Source: an uncultured Geobacteraceae bacterium
GTDB taxonomy: Bacteria > Desulfobacterota > Desulfuromonadia > Desulfuromonadales > Geopsychrobacteraceae
Assembly: GCA_937958075.1 (NCBI GenBank)
Contig: CALFFB010000214.1
Span: 1 to 37,229, forward strand
Direction of reading: 5' to 3'
DNA length: 37,229 bases
Each line of letters opens with the position of its first letter. Within the stretch, counting starts at the first letter, position 1. The position numbers were made by a program, and so were the translations under genes. The notes under the pieces are model-generated. The model was not told where the DNA came from and did not search any database. It saw only the letters and a program-made list of their open reading frames with translations. Positions 1-8,536 of this stretch are shown piece by piece.

Positions 1-141
1 CAGTTCCGTTCCGCGAAAGCCCACCATCAGCATCTGACCGATCTTGCGGTCCAGGCTTACATCTGCCGCATTCACGGAACTACCGACCAGGCAAATAGTG
101 AAAGCAAGGATGAGCGTTGTCAATCGGCGAAAAGGGTTCAC
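1..141 (-). CDS. Glycoside hydrolase family 3 (beta-N-acetylhexosaminidase-like), N-terminal fragment
   Basis: Only the first 47 codons are present; the gene continues past the left edge. A GTG start at 141 has a GGAG ribosome site seven bases upstream. The product begins with a Sec-type signal peptide (basic N-P-F-R-R start, hydrophobic L-I-L-A-F-T-I-C-L-V core, small residues S-S-V-N-A-A), followed by DRKIGQMLMVGFRGTEL. This last stretch matches the conserved opening of bacterial GH3 beta-N-acetylglucosaminidases (NagZ-like), where it forms the start of the TIM barrel. Such enzymes cleave GlcNAc from peptidoglycan fragments or chitin oligomers; a signal peptide would place this one outside the cytoplasm, unlike cytosolic NagZ. 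The gene lies in the same direction as the ilv operon. The family call rests on a short motif and the catalytic region is outside the window. Confidence 0.6.
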   Translation of the reverse strand, partial: MNPFRRLTTLILAFTICLVGSSVNAADVSLDRKIGQMLMVGFRGTEL

Positions 142-161
142 GGGAGGGCTCCGGTGTGGGG

Positions 162-258
162 AATCGGAGTACGGACTCCGATTGTAAAATTTCATGGCTG
201 CACTGAACGGGTTCGTGGCTCACATGACAAGGGTGTCTGTCGCCATGGACGGCGACAG
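162..258. other. Two stem-loops in the gap between cupin and GH3 genes
   Basis: The 194-base gap (142-335) holds two perfect inverted repeats. The first has 9-base arms AATCGGAGT (162-170) and ACTCCGATT (175-183) with a four-base loop. The second has 8-base arms CTGTCGCC (237-244) and GGCGACAG (251-258). Neither is followed by a T-run on the minus strand, so they are not canonical intrinsic terminators. They may end or process the ilv-cupin transcript, or sit in the leader of the GH3 gene. Confidence 0.5.
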
Positions 259-335
259 TCAAGCGGTCATGGATGACGTAAAGCGTCCCTGGGAATGGGA
301 GTTGCGAGACCGTGCAGTGCGATCTCACAATGCTG

Positions 336-659
336 TCAGTGATAAAATACCGCCAGCCAGATACACTCCGGCTCACAACTGGTGCGCACAACCCGATGTC
401 GACGATGGGCCGGAATTTCCAGCCAGTCTCCAGAATGAAGGACCTTCTGTTCAGCGGGGTCCAGCAGTTCCAGTTCGGCCTCTCCCTGCAGCAATACAAC
501 AAACTCATGCCGGGGCTGATCGTACCAGAAACCTTCCGCTGACGCGTGACCACGGGAGAGGATGCGCTCAATGCGGACCTGGCCGCTGTCGGCCAGAACC
601 TCGATGAGCTCCTCGGGCAGATGAGCGGGAATCTGATCAAAGAGATTGGCGCCGTTCAT
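336..659 (-). CDS. Small cupin-domain protein
   Basis: A 107-residue single-domain cupin. The first cupin motif is recognisable around R-H-E-F-V-V-L-L-Q-G-E-A-E-L and the second around G-D-W-L-E-I-P-A-H-R-R-H-R-V, with His and Glu residues in the positions that normally bind a divalent metal. Proteins of this size and type are often annotated 'cupin domain-containing, phosphoribosylaminoimidazole carboxylase-like' but have no settled function. The start codon lies 13 bases beyond the ilvD stop, so it is probably the last gene of the ilvBND transcript. Nothing in the sequence identifies a substrate. A role in branched-chain amino acid metabolism is only suggested by position. Confidence 0.8.
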   Translation of the reverse strand: MNGANLFDQIPAHLPEELIEVLADSGQVRIERILSRGHASAEGFWYDQPRHEFVVLLQGEAELELLDPAEQKVLHSGDWLEIPAHRRHRVVRTSCEPECIWLAVFYH

Positions 660-672
660 GACAGGGGACCGG

Positions 673-2388
673 TCAGGAGGTCACCGCACCGGTGGAGGCG
701 GAGGAGACGAGGCGCGCATACTTGGCCAGTACGCCGCGCTCGGCCCGGCTCGCGGGCGCCTGCCAGAGGGTCCTGCGCTCGGCGAGAACCGCTGCGTCCA
801 CCAGCAGGTTGAGGCTGTTGTCCTCGAGGTTGATCTCGATCAGGTCCCCCTCCATGACCTGGGCCAGAGGCCCGCCCAGCTGCGCTTCCGGCGAAATGTG
901 ACCGATCATGATGCCGTGGGTGCCGCCGGAAAAGCGTCCGTCGGTAAGCAGGGCCACACTGTCACCCAGACCTGCCCCCATGAGCGCCGCCGAAGGGGAG
1001 AGCATCTCGCGCATGCCGGGGCCGCCCCTCGGCCCCTCATAGCGAATGACGACAATATCCCCCGGCGTGATGCCCCCGGCAAGAATGGCTTTGAGGGCCT
1101 CTTCCTCGCGTTCAAACACCCGCGCCGGACCGCGCATGGTGCCCAGATCCTTACCGCTCTGCTTGAGCACGCAGCCTTCGGGCGCCAGATTGCCGAAGAG
1201 GATCCGGATATGACGACCGGCCCTGGCATAGGGCGCGGACAGCGGGAAGACCACGTCCTGACCTTCGGGCAGAGCCACCGCATCCGCCAGATTGTCGGCC
1301 AGGGTCTTGCCCGTCACCGTCAGACAGTCGCCATGGAGCAGCCCGGCCTCCAGCAGATGCTTCATGACCATGGGAACACCACCCAGGGGATGCAGATCGT
1401 TCATCAGATAGCGTCCGTAGGGCTTGAAATTACCGAGAAGGGGCACCCTGGCGGTGATAGTGGCAATCTCATCCAGGGTCAGGGGAACCGCCGCTTCCCG
1501 CGCCAAGGCCAGTAAATGCAGCACCGCGTTGGTGGAGCCACCCAGCGCCCACACCAGGGTCAGGGCGTTTTCGAAGGCCTTGCGGGTCATGATGGCACGG
1601 GCGCTGGCACCCCGCTCAAGCAGGCCCATGAGCACCGCGGCGGTGCGTTTCAGATCCTGCTGTTTGTCGGCCGACAGGTGGTTGTCCGTCGCCACCGCCA
1701 TGTTGGAGGAGGCACCGGGAACACTCATCCCCAGGGCTTCGATGGCCGCCGCCATGGTGTTGGCCGTATACATGCCGCCACAGGAACCGGCACCGGGGCA
1801 GGCATGGCATTCGATGGCGTGAAGCTGGTCGTCGTCGATACGGCCGGCACAACGGGCGCCGATCCCCTCGAAGGCACTGACGATATTCAGCTCTTCCCCG
1901 GCGTGGCGACCGGGACGGATACTGCCACCGTAGAGGGTCAGGCCGACCAGATCATTCCTGGCGATGGGCATCAACGCCGCCGGAATGGTCTTGTCGCAAC
2001 CGGAGAGGGTGACAAGCGCATCGACCTGGTAGCCCTCGCTCATCACCTCGATGGCGTCAGCAATCACCTCGCGGCTGACCAGGGAGTATTTCATCGCCTC
2101 GGTGCCCATGGAGATACCGTCGGACACCACCGGCGTGCCGAACTGGACAACCTTGGCCCCGGCCGCCTCCAGTTCCCCCTGCAGCAGATCCCCCAGGGTG
2201 CGCAGATGGTCATTGCAGGGGGTGCCGTTGGTATAGGGTACCGCCAGGGCCACCAGCGGCTTGCTGAAGTCGGCATCGGCAAAGCGTACGGCCCGCAGCA
2301 TGGTGCGGGCGGCGGTCCGCTCGACCCAGTTGTCGCTGCCGGGGGCACCGGTGAGGATTGTGCTGCGCCGCTTCAGACCGTTACTCAT
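673..2388 (-). CDS. ilvD: Dihydroxy-acid dehydratase
   Basis: IlvD dehydrates 2,3-dihydroxy-isovalerate and 2,3-dihydroxy-3-methylvalerate to the 2-oxo acids that become valine and isoleucine. The 571-residue product shows the cluster ligands in three places: T-P-C-N-D-H-L near residue 60, G-C-D-K-T-I-P-A-A-L-M near 130, and C-P-G-A-G-S-C-G-G-M-Y near 200. A Cys in the first motif, together with the shorter length, is the pattern of the [2Fe-2S] subtype known from plants and mycobacteria; E. coli IlvD, a [4Fe-4S] enzyme of about 616 residues, has G-H-V-H-L there. I chose the ATG at 2388, which overlaps the ilvN stop as TGATG and has GGAG five to six bases upstream; an in-frame GTG at 2391 would add one residue. 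It is translationally coupled to ilvN. Confidence 0.96.
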   Translation of the reverse strand: MSNGLKRRSTILTGAPGSDNWVERTAARTMLRAVRFADADFSKPLVALAVPYTNGTPCNDHLRTLGDLLQGELEAAGAKVVQFGTPVVSDGISMGTEAMKYSLVSREVIADAIEVMSEGYQVDALVTLSGCDKTIPAALMPIARNDLVGLTLYGGSIRPGRHAGEELNIVSAFEGIGARCAGRIDDDQLHAIECHACPGAGSCGGMYTANTMAAAIEALGMSVPGASSNMAVATDNHLSADKQQDLKRTAAVLMGLLERGASARAIMTRKAFENALTLVWALGGSTNAVLHLLALAREAAVPLTLDEIATITARVPLLGNFKPYGRYLMNDLHPLGGVPMVMKHLLEAGLLHGDCLTVTGKTLADNLADAVALPEGQDVVFPLSAPYARAGRHIRILFGNLAPEGCVLKQSGKDLGTMRGPARVFEREEEALKAILAGGITPGDIVVIRYEGPRGGPGMREMLSPSAALMGAGLGDSVALLTDGRFSGGTHGIMIGHISPEAQLGGPLAQVMEGDLIEINLEDNSLNLLVDAAVLAERRTLWQAPASRAERGVLAKYARLVSSASTGAVTS

Positions 2389-2858
2389 CACTTCTCCATG
2401 GCGGTGACGCCGGTACGGGCGATTTCGACAACGTGCTGCTGACCGACTTCATCCAGAAAGGCATCGATGCGCCGGGTTGAACCGGCCACCTGGACAATGT
2501 GAATGTCATCACTCTTCTGTTCGAGGATCTCAAAATTATAGCGTCCGTGAAAACTCTCCAGTACCGAGGCTTCGATCTCCAGCTTGACAATGGCCACCTC
2601 GCGCCAGTAGCTGTGATCGGTATCGAGTTCCTTGACCGAGATCACCTCGGTGAACTTTTCCAGCTGCCGGGTCACCTGATCCACCCTCTCCTGATCGTTC
2701 TCCCGCAGGGTGATGGTCATGCGGCTGACGCCGGGTATCCGCGAGCGGCAGACCGTCAGGGTATCGACATTGTACATCTTCTTGCGGATCAGGGACGAAA
2801 TCTTATTGAGAACCCCGGGGTGATCCAGGGTAAATGCCAGAATCGCTCGCCTTTTCAT
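2388..2858 (-). CDS. ilvN: Acetolactate synthase small (regulatory) subunit
   Basis: This 156-residue protein is the regulatory subunit of acetohydroxyacid synthase; it activates the catalytic subunit and confers feedback inhibition by valine. An ACT domain occupies about residues 3-75, starting R-A-I-L-A-F-T-L-D-H-P-G-V-L-N-K, where the D-H-P-G-V-L loop is the usual amino-acid-binding turn. The C-terminal half matches the second conserved domain of IlvH/IlvN, and the length is typical. Its start overlaps the ilvB stop by four bases (ATGA) and its stop overlaps the ilvD start, so all three are co-translated. Confidence 0.96.
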   Translation of the reverse strand: MKRRAILAFTLDHPGVLNKISSLIRKKMYNVDTLTVCRSRIPGVSRMTITLRENDQERVDQVTRQLEKFTEVISVKELDTDHSYWREVAIVKLEIEASVLESFHGRYNFEILEQKSDDIHIVQVAGSTRRIDAFLDEVGQQHVVEIARTGVTAMEK

Positions 2859-4621
2859 GCGGCCTCTCCTTGCTTGGGCTGATTTTTTTCCGGGGCGTTG
2901 GGGTGACGGGTCATCATCTCGCCAAAACCGCCACCGGCCGGAATCATGGGTAGAATCACCTCGGCCGGATCACAGATGAATTCGAGGATCATCGCCCCGT
3001 CACAGGCCATCGCCTCTTTAAGGGCCGGCTCCACCTCATCCAGCAGCTCAACCTTGCGGTAGGGGATTCCATAGGCGGCGGCGATCAGAGAAAAATCGGG
3101 ACTCTTCATCGGTGTTCCCGCGTAACGGCCATCAAAGAAGAAGGTCTGCCACTGGCGCACCATGCCCAGATAGCCGTTGTTCAGAACGATGATTTTCACA
3201 TCGATCTGCTTTTCCATGATGGTGCCCAGCTCCTGCATGTTCATCTGGAAGCCGCCGTCGCCGCTGATGGACCAGACCCGCTCTTTGGGGCGGGCCAGCT
3301 TGACGCCGATGGCCATGGGCAATGAACAGCCCATGGTGCCCGCGCCGCCCGAGGCAAACCAGCTGTTGCGCGTCTGAAAGTTGTAGAAGCGGGCTGACAT
3401 CATCTGATGCTGGCCGACGTCAGGCACGATGAGATCCTTGCCGCCGGTGACCTCCGACAGGCGGTGGATGATCCCCTTCATCAGCAGCTTGTTGTCGCTG
3501 CCGACACCCACTTCTATTTCCTCCTGCAGGTCCTCTTTCATCACCTCGCGGAAGCTGTTCAGCTTGTCCCACCAGCGCCGGCGCGGCGTGCAGGTGACCA
3601 TGGGATCACCCATGAGGACGTGCAGGGTGCGGTAAACGTCAGCATTGATGGCGACGGTGGCACGGACGTTCTTGTGCATTTCCGAGGAGTCGATATCGAC
3701 GTGGATGACATCGGCGTTCTGGGCATACTCGTCGAGCTTGCCCGTGACCCGGTCGTCAAAACGCATGCCCAAAGCGATGAGCAGATCGGCCTCCATAATG
3801 GCGCGGTTGGCTTCAACGGTGCCGTGCATCCCCATCATCCCCAGATTCATGGGGTGATCAGCGGCAAAAGCGGACAGGCCATGGAAGGTAAAGGCCACGG
3901 GAATATTGACCTTTTCAACAAACTTCTGCAGCAATTCTCCGGCGTTGCTGTTGATCACCCCGTGGCCGCAGAAAATCAGGGGACGCTCGCTTTTGTTGAT
4001 CAGCTCAATGGCCTTGCGCACCGGATCACGCTCGGGGGTCGGGGTGTAGAAGTAGCCGGGCAGATGAGGGCGGAAGGTCTTGGCGTCGAATTTGTAGTCA
4101 TCGGCCACCTGCTGATTCTGAACATCCTTGGGCAGGTCGATGACCACCGGCCCGCCGCGCCCGGTGGTCGCGACATAGCAGGCTTCGTGTACCGTTTTTT
4201 CGACGTCCTCCGCGGCCAGGGGCATATAGGTCTGCTTGCAGATGGGCATCATCACCCCGACGACATCACTTTCCTGAAAGGCGTCGGTGGCAATAACCCC
4301 GGTCGCCACCTGGCCGGTGATGGCCAGCATCGGCACCGAATCCATGTGCGCATCGGCAATGCCGGTAACCAGATTCATCGCCCCCGGTCCGGAGGTGGTC
4401 ATACACACGCCGATCTGCGGAGTTTTGGTCGACAGGGAGGCGCGACTCAGGCCCTGGGCCATAAAGGCCGCACCCTGCTCGTGCCGGGCCATGACGAACT
4501 CGAACTGACCGACTTTCTCCATCTCGTCAAAGACCGGCATGATGGCTCCGCCGGTATAACCGAATAAAAACTTGACCTTGCGCTCTTTGAGCGCCTTGAG
4601 CAGCAAATGCTTACCGTTCAT
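2855..4621 (-). CDS. ilvB: Acetolactate synthase large (catalytic) subunit
   Basis: The catalytic subunit of acetohydroxyacid synthase uses thiamine diphosphate to condense pyruvate with pyruvate or 2-oxobutyrate, the first common step of valine, leucine and isoleucine synthesis. The 588-residue product has the three expected domains: an N-terminal TPP pyrimidine-binding domain with catalytic Glu48 (R-H-E-Q-G-A-A), a central domain, and a C-terminal TPP pyrophosphate domain with G-D-G-G-F-Q-M-N followed about 30 residues later by N-N-G-Y-L-G. I chose the ATG at 4621 because AGAGGA lies just upstream and homologues begin there; the open frame extends another 26 codons to 4699, but those residues look like untranslated leader and contain a hairpin. 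It is the first gene of ilvB-ilvN-ilvD-cupin. Confidence 0.96.
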   Translation of the reverse strand: MNGKHLLLKALKERKVKFLFGYTGGAIMPVFDEMEKVGQFEFVMARHEQGAAFMAQGLSRASLSTKTPQIGVCMTTSGPGAMNLVTGIADAHMDSVPMLAITGQVATGVIATDAFQESDVVGVMMPICKQTYMPLAAEDVEKTVHEACYVATTGRGGPVVIDLPKDVQNQQVADDYKFDAKTFRPHLPGYFYTPTPERDPVRKAIELINKSERPLIFCGHGVINSNAGELLQKFVEKVNIPVAFTFHGLSAFAADHPMNLGMMGMHGTVEANRAIMEADLLIALGMRFDDRVTGKLDEYAQNADVIHVDIDSSEMHKNVRATVAINADVYRTLHVLMGDPMVTCTPRRRWWDKLNSFREVMKEDLQEEIEVGVGSDNKLLMKGIIHRLSEVTGGKDLIVPDVGQHQMMSARFYNFQTRNSWFASGGAGTMGCSLPMAIGVKLARPKERVWSISGDGGFQMNMQELGTIMEKQIDVKIIVLNNGYLGMVRQWQTFFFDGRYAGTPMKSPDFSLIAAAYGIPYRKVELLDEVEPALKEAMACDGAMILEFICDPAEVILPMIPAGGGFGEMMTRHPNAPEKNQPKQGEAA

Positions 4622-4652
4622 AAAAATCCTCTGTTCGTCCGATTCCTGGGCG

Positions 4653-4675
4653 CTGCTGTCGCCAACCGACAGCAG
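4653..4675 (-). promoter_or_regulatory. Stem-loop in the ilvB leader
   Basis: A perfect 9-base inverted repeat (CTGCTGTCG / CGACAGCAG) with a five-base loop lies 32 bases upstream of the ilvB start codon. No T-run follows, so it is not an intrinsic terminator. No leader peptide rich in Leu, Val or Ile codons is visible, so classical attenuation is not supported. It could affect translation or mRNA stability. Confidence 0.5.
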
Positions 4676-4697
4676 TCTCCGTCCCGTGCCATTGGTC

Positions 4698-4754
4698 ATT
4701 ATAATAAATATGAGATAAACAGTGATTTATCGATGAAAAAGGGGGGATTGTCAA
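4698..4754 (-). promoter_or_regulatory. Candidate promoter region for ilvBND
   Basis: On the minus strand a perfect -35 TTGACA (4754-4749) is followed after 17 bases by GATAAA (4731-4726), a fair -10. Closer to the gene there is a perfect TATAAT (4703-4698) without a good -35. Either could start a leader of roughly 70-100 bases that includes the 4653-4675 stem-loop. Confidence 0.5.
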
Positions 4755-4807
4755 GGGACACAAACAAGGTTTTACAAAAAAGGAAGCGCCGCTGCCGCCA
4801 TGGCCTC

Positions 4808-6391
4808 TCAGTCATCCGGATGGAGCATCGGATCACCGGCATCCTCGGCGGCAAGCAACTGCTTCTCGATCTCCATGGCGGTCACCGTCAGCGGCGACTG
4901 ACGCAGATAGCGCAATCCGCCCTGCCGGGTATTTTCAATCAGGGTCAGGGGGCCGGAACGCGGCCTGTGGATTTCCTCCCGCACCCGTCCCAGGATAATG
5001 ATGACCCCTTCCTGCAGGGTTTTCTGGACGTTGATCTTGGGATTCTTGATCTCCATCTGTTGAGGCTGTGATGCCGCAATCTCGGCACTGAAGGCGTTTT
5101 TCTGCGCGTAGAGCTGATCGAGCTTGTCGTTGAGCAGTTTCAGCCGGGTTTGCGCCGTTAGCGCCAGTTCGTCATCCTTGTGCAGATGCTTTTTCAGGGA
5201 ATCGATGGTTACGCCGATACTGATGATCTGCTGCTGCACCTTTTTCAAATGCTCGGTCAGGTAGGAAAAGCGGTCATTGTCGGGAAAATAGATCCCCGCG
5301 GCAACCTGCGTCTTCTGTCCCGATACGGCACCGATAACCGCCGCGGAGACCCCTTTGAGGGCAACACAGCTGCCGCCGATAATCCCCCCTCGCTCAACGA
5401 TAATATGTCCCGTTGCCTTGATGTCACAGTTGCGGATTTCATTGCTGACGATGACGTTGCCGTAACAGATGACCGTCACCTGATTGAGAAATTTCGCCCG
5501 CACATCGCCCTGACACAAAATGCGTCCGATCTCCTTGCCGGCCATACTGCCGACTTCAATGGAACCACGGGATTCCAGATGGCAGGCGCCGACATGACCG
5601 CCCACCTTGATGCCCTTGGTTGAGCGCACGTCGAAATCATCAAGCACATCCCCCTTGATCTCGACATAACCGTGAAAATCGACATGTCCGACGCGCAGAT
5701 CAATATTACCGGGAATCACCAGCTGCTCGACTACGGTCAGGACATTTTTTTCAAACAGCGCCCGTCCGGCCCGGGTTGAGAAGGCGATGCGACCGCCGTA
5801 TTTCAGCTCAACCCCCTCACCGGCAACCAGGGTCACCGGCCGGCCTTCCGCCGCGGCAATGGGCTCACCCTGTACGGTAAAACCCGCTTCACCTGCCTGT
5901 GCCGGATGAATGATCCCCAGTTTCTGTTCCGGCTCAATCTCCGTATAGGCGTTCAGGGTCTTCAGATCCGCTCGCCCCTTGTCATCGACGGAAAACTCAA
6001 CCTCGTCTCCCGACACCTTGACCAGCAGTTCAAACCAGCCATCGTCACCCGGTTGCGGATGTTTTCCGCGGGCGATCACCGCCCGTGCCGGCAACCTCTG
6101 GTGGTTGATCTCGGCACAAAAGGCCTCCAGGGCCGGCAGATCGAGGCAGTCATCGATGCGGTGAGCCCGCAACTGCCCGGCAAGGCGGTCGGCGGAGAGG
6201 CCCGGCCTCCCCCCTTCTCCAGCATCCTGAAGAAGCTCCTGCGCTTCCTCCTGCGGCGGCGTCACCGTGGCCGGCACCGCCGTCTTTCCTTCACAGGTGG
6301 CGACACACTCGGTCCGGTCCCTGTTCAAGGTTATTCTCAGGCAATAATCCGCTGTCTCTTCAGCCATTAGTAACGCGCTGTCGCGTATCAT
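4808..6391 (-). CDS. FapA/DUF342 polymer-forming family protein
   Basis: The 527-residue product matches the FapA (DUF342) family. An N-terminal alpha/beta region (about 60-180) is followed by a long right-handed beta-helix-like stretch (about 200-370) rich in short Gly/Val/Ile repeats such as G-N-I-D-L-R-V-G-H-V-D-F-H-G and G-G-I-I-G-G-S-C-V-A-L-K-G. A coiled-coil segment (about 385-440) with Leu/Lys/Gln heptads follows. In Vibrio, FapA helps place the polar flagellum, but many family members are uncharacterised. No flagellar or chemotaxis genes are nearby, so a flagellar role is not supported by context. The start at 6391 has TTGAGG ten bases upstream; an alternative Met eight codons downstream lacks a ribosome site. 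Confidence 0.85.
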   Translation of the reverse strand: MIRDSALLMAEETADYCLRITLNRDRTECVATCEGKTAVPATVTPPQEEAQELLQDAGEGGRPGLSADRLAGQLRAHRIDDCLDLPALEAFCAEINHQRLPARAVIARGKHPQPGDDGWFELLVKVSGDEVEFSVDDKGRADLKTLNAYTEIEPEQKLGIIHPAQAGEAGFTVQGEPIAAAEGRPVTLVAGEGVELKYGGRIAFSTRAGRALFEKNVLTVVEQLVIPGNIDLRVGHVDFHGYVEIKGDVLDDFDVRSTKGIKVGGHVGACHLESRGSIEVGSMAGKEIGRILCQGDVRAKFLNQVTVICYGNVIVSNEIRNCDIKATGHIIVERGGIIGGSCVALKGVSAAVIGAVSGQKTQVAAGIYFPDNDRFSYLTEHLKKVQQQIISIGVTIDSLKKHLHKDDELALTAQTRLKLLNDKLDQLYAQKNAFSAEIAASQPQQMEIKNPKINVQKTLQEGVIIILGRVREEIHRPRSGPLTLIENTRQGGLRYLRQSPLTVTAMEIEKQLLAAEDAGDPMLHPDD

Positions 6392-6433
6392 CGTCGAACA
6401 ACCTCAAGGATCCATCGCCGCAGGAACAACAGA

Positions 6434-8521
6434 TCAGACAGGGGCGGTTGTGGCTGCGGCAGACATCCTGCCGTCTGCCCGTTTGTTGAGGATAAAAATG
6501 CCGACCAGCAGCAGCCAGCCAAGCACATTGATCCACCAGGCTGTCGGCCACAGCAGCAGCGCCGACGCACTCAGGGTCAATATGCGCAGAAGCGGGTTCA
6601 GCCTGGCCTCCATAAACCCTTCTATCCCGGCAGCAAAGGCATAGAGGCCGAACAGGGCGAAAAAGAAGATGTACAGATCTTGCGAAACCGTCCCTCCGAT
6701 AAAGGGGGTGTAGGCAAAAAGCAGCGGGATGATGTACAGCCCCTTGGCCAGCTTCCATGAGTAGAAGCCCGTCGCCATCGGCTTGGAACCGGCAATGGCG
6801 GCACCGGCAAAAGCCGCCAGGGCCACCGGCGGTGTGACGTTGGAGTCCTGGCTGAGCCAGAACACAATGAGGTGCGCCGACAGCAGGGCAAAGGTCAGGG
6901 TGTGATCGCTCAAGACCGCCTCACGCACCATGCTCGCCATATCGAAAGGAATGGCGTCCACAATAGCTCGGGCCGAAGCCACAGACATGGGTTCACCGAT
7001 CATCGCCAGTTTGTCCGGTACCGCCAGCATGAAGAAGGTTTTCGCCGCTTCGGGAATCTGGCCGCTGACCAGCGCCTTGACCAGCATGCCATCGGCAATG
7101 AGTCCCTGCAGGGCCGGCGCGGACAGGGTCCCCAGGACGATGTAGGCGGCGGTGACCGGCAGCCCCATCCCCAGCACCAGGGAGGCCAGGGCCACCAGAC
7201 CGATGGCAATGAGCATGCTGTGACCGGCCCATTGATTGATCATCAGGGAAAAGGTATTGCCGATGCCGGCGGTGGTGATGACATTGACGATCAGACCGAT
7301 GGTACACAGGAGAATCGCCGTCATCACCATATTTTTGGCCCCCAGGGCCATGGCCTCGATGATGGCCTTGAGGCCCATCTTGTTCGGCGTCAGCCAGGAG
7401 GAGACAACCACCGCGATCATGCTGTAACCGGCGGCATAGGTCGGGGTAAAACCGTAAATCAACAGGCCGATGAGGATACTGATGGGCAGCAGAAAGACGA
7501 TCCCCCCCTTTTTCATCACCTCACCCAGGGACACCTTCTCCTCATCGAGAGCCGTCACATAGCTGCGTTTGGCTTCGATACGGATAAAAAAGCCGACGGT
7601 GGCGAAATACAGGATCGCCGGCAGGATACTCACCAGCACAATGGTGGTATAGGGGATCTGGGTGTAGGTCGCCATGACGAAGGCTCCGGCACCCATGATC
7701 GGTGGCATCAGCTGCCCCCCGGTAGAAGCGGCGGCCTCGGCCCCGGCGGCAAACTTGGCCGGAAAACCGGCGCGCTTCATCAAGGGGATGGTGATAACCC
7801 CCGTTGAGGCGGTGTTGGCAACGGCCGAGCCCGAGATGGTGCCCATCAATCCGGAGGCGATAACGGCGACAAAACCGGGGCCGCCCACCAGCCGACCGGC
7901 CACCGCCCGTGCCATATCGATAACAAAGTCACCGGCACCGGAGCGCAATAAAAAAGCGCCGAACAGCAGAAACATGAAGACATAGGATGAGGAGATCTGG
8001 GCGATGGTCCCGAACAGGGCGTCATCACCATAGACACTGCGAAACAGCAGGGTTTCCGGAGTCAAACCGGCAAACCGGAAGGTTCCCGACAGGGAACTGC
8101 CCCACCAGCCGACATAAGTCAGCCCAACGACAATCAGTACCGGGATAAACCAGCCGGCCACCCGGCGGGTAAACTCGATGGCACACAGAATCAGAACAAT
8201 CGCGGCAATCCATTCTGTCGGCACCATGTAGATGCCGCGGGCGTAGATAGCGTCTTCGCGGGCAATCAGAAAAATGGCCGCCGAAGCAGCTATCAATCCC
8301 AACATCACATCAAAGATACGCCATACCAGGTTCCCCCCCTGCCGAAACGGATAGACAATCGCCGCCATCAGGGCAAACCCGGCAAAATGCAGTGAGTTCT
8401 GCCACAAACTGGAAAGCACGGCAAACACATTAAACCAGATATGCATAACGGAGATGGCGACTCCGAGAATCAATAAGGTCCAGTGTTCAAGGGGGTGAAC
8501 TTTAGCATCAGCGACAGTCAT
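6434..8521 (-). CDS. TRAP transporter permease, fused 4TM/12TM (TAXI type)
   Basis: This 695-residue integral membrane protein is the fused small and large membrane subunit (DctQ-DctM) of a tripartite ATP-independent periplasmic transporter, which uses an ion gradient to import organic acids or amino acids. The N-terminal helices (about 15-190) are the DctQ-like part. The rest is DctM-like and contains the signature G-L-M-G-T-I-S-G-S-A-V-A-N-T-A-S-T-G. The fusion is typical of systems that use TAXI binding proteins, and one is encoded immediately upstream. A GGAG ribosome site lies eight bases before the ATG. An intrinsic terminator separates it from the binding-protein gene, so it is probably made at a lower level by read-through. 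The substrate cannot be read from the sequence; glutamate/glutamine and other carboxylates are known for relatives. Confidence 0.93.
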   Translation of the reverse strand: MTVADAKVHPLEHWTLLILGVAISVMHIWFNVFAVLSSLWQNSLHFAGFALMAAIVYPFRQGGNLVWRIFDVMLGLIAASAAIFLIAREDAIYARGIYMVPTEWIAAIVLILCAIEFTRRVAGWFIPVLIVVGLTYVGWWGSSLSGTFRFAGLTPETLLFRSVYGDDALFGTIAQISSSYVFMFLLFGAFLLRSGAGDFVIDMARAVAGRLVGGPGFVAVIASGLMGTISGSAVANTASTGVITIPLMKRAGFPAKFAAGAEAAASTGGQLMPPIMGAGAFVMATYTQIPYTTIVLVSILPAILYFATVGFFIRIEAKRSYVTALDEEKVSLGEVMKKGGIVFLLPISILIGLLIYGFTPTYAAGYSMIAVVVSSWLTPNKMGLKAIIEAMALGAKNMVMTAILLCTIGLIVNVITTAGIGNTFSLMINQWAGHSMLIAIGLVALASLVLGMGLPVTAAYIVLGTLSAPALQGLIADGMLVKALVSGQIPEAAKTFFMLAVPDKLAMIGEPMSVASARAIVDAIPFDMASMVREAVLSDHTLTFALLSAHLIVFWLSQDSNVTPPVALAAFAGAAIAGSKPMATGFYSWKLAKGLYIIPLLFAYTPFIGGTVSQDLYIFFFALFGLYAFAAGIEGFMEARLNPLLRILTLSASALLLWPTAWWINVLGWLLLVGIFILNKRADGRMSAAATTAPV

Positions 8522-8536
8522 ACAAAGGGCTCCGAT

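Noticed and set aside
1516..2442. Plus-strand open frame of 308 codons opposite ilvD
   Set aside because: Antisense shadow of ilvD with low-complexity Gly/His/Gln composition and no family resemblance.
3407..4567. Long open frame (386 codons) on the plus strand opposite ilvB
   Set aside because: It is antisense to a certain gene, its composition (His/Gln/Gly/Asp rich) is the typical mirror of a GC-rich coding strand, and it has no recognisable domain.
6872..7807. Plus-strand open frame of 311 codons opposite the TRAP permease
   Set aside because: Extremely rich in Gly, His, Asp and Gln, as expected from the complement of membrane-helix codons; no ribosome site or domain.
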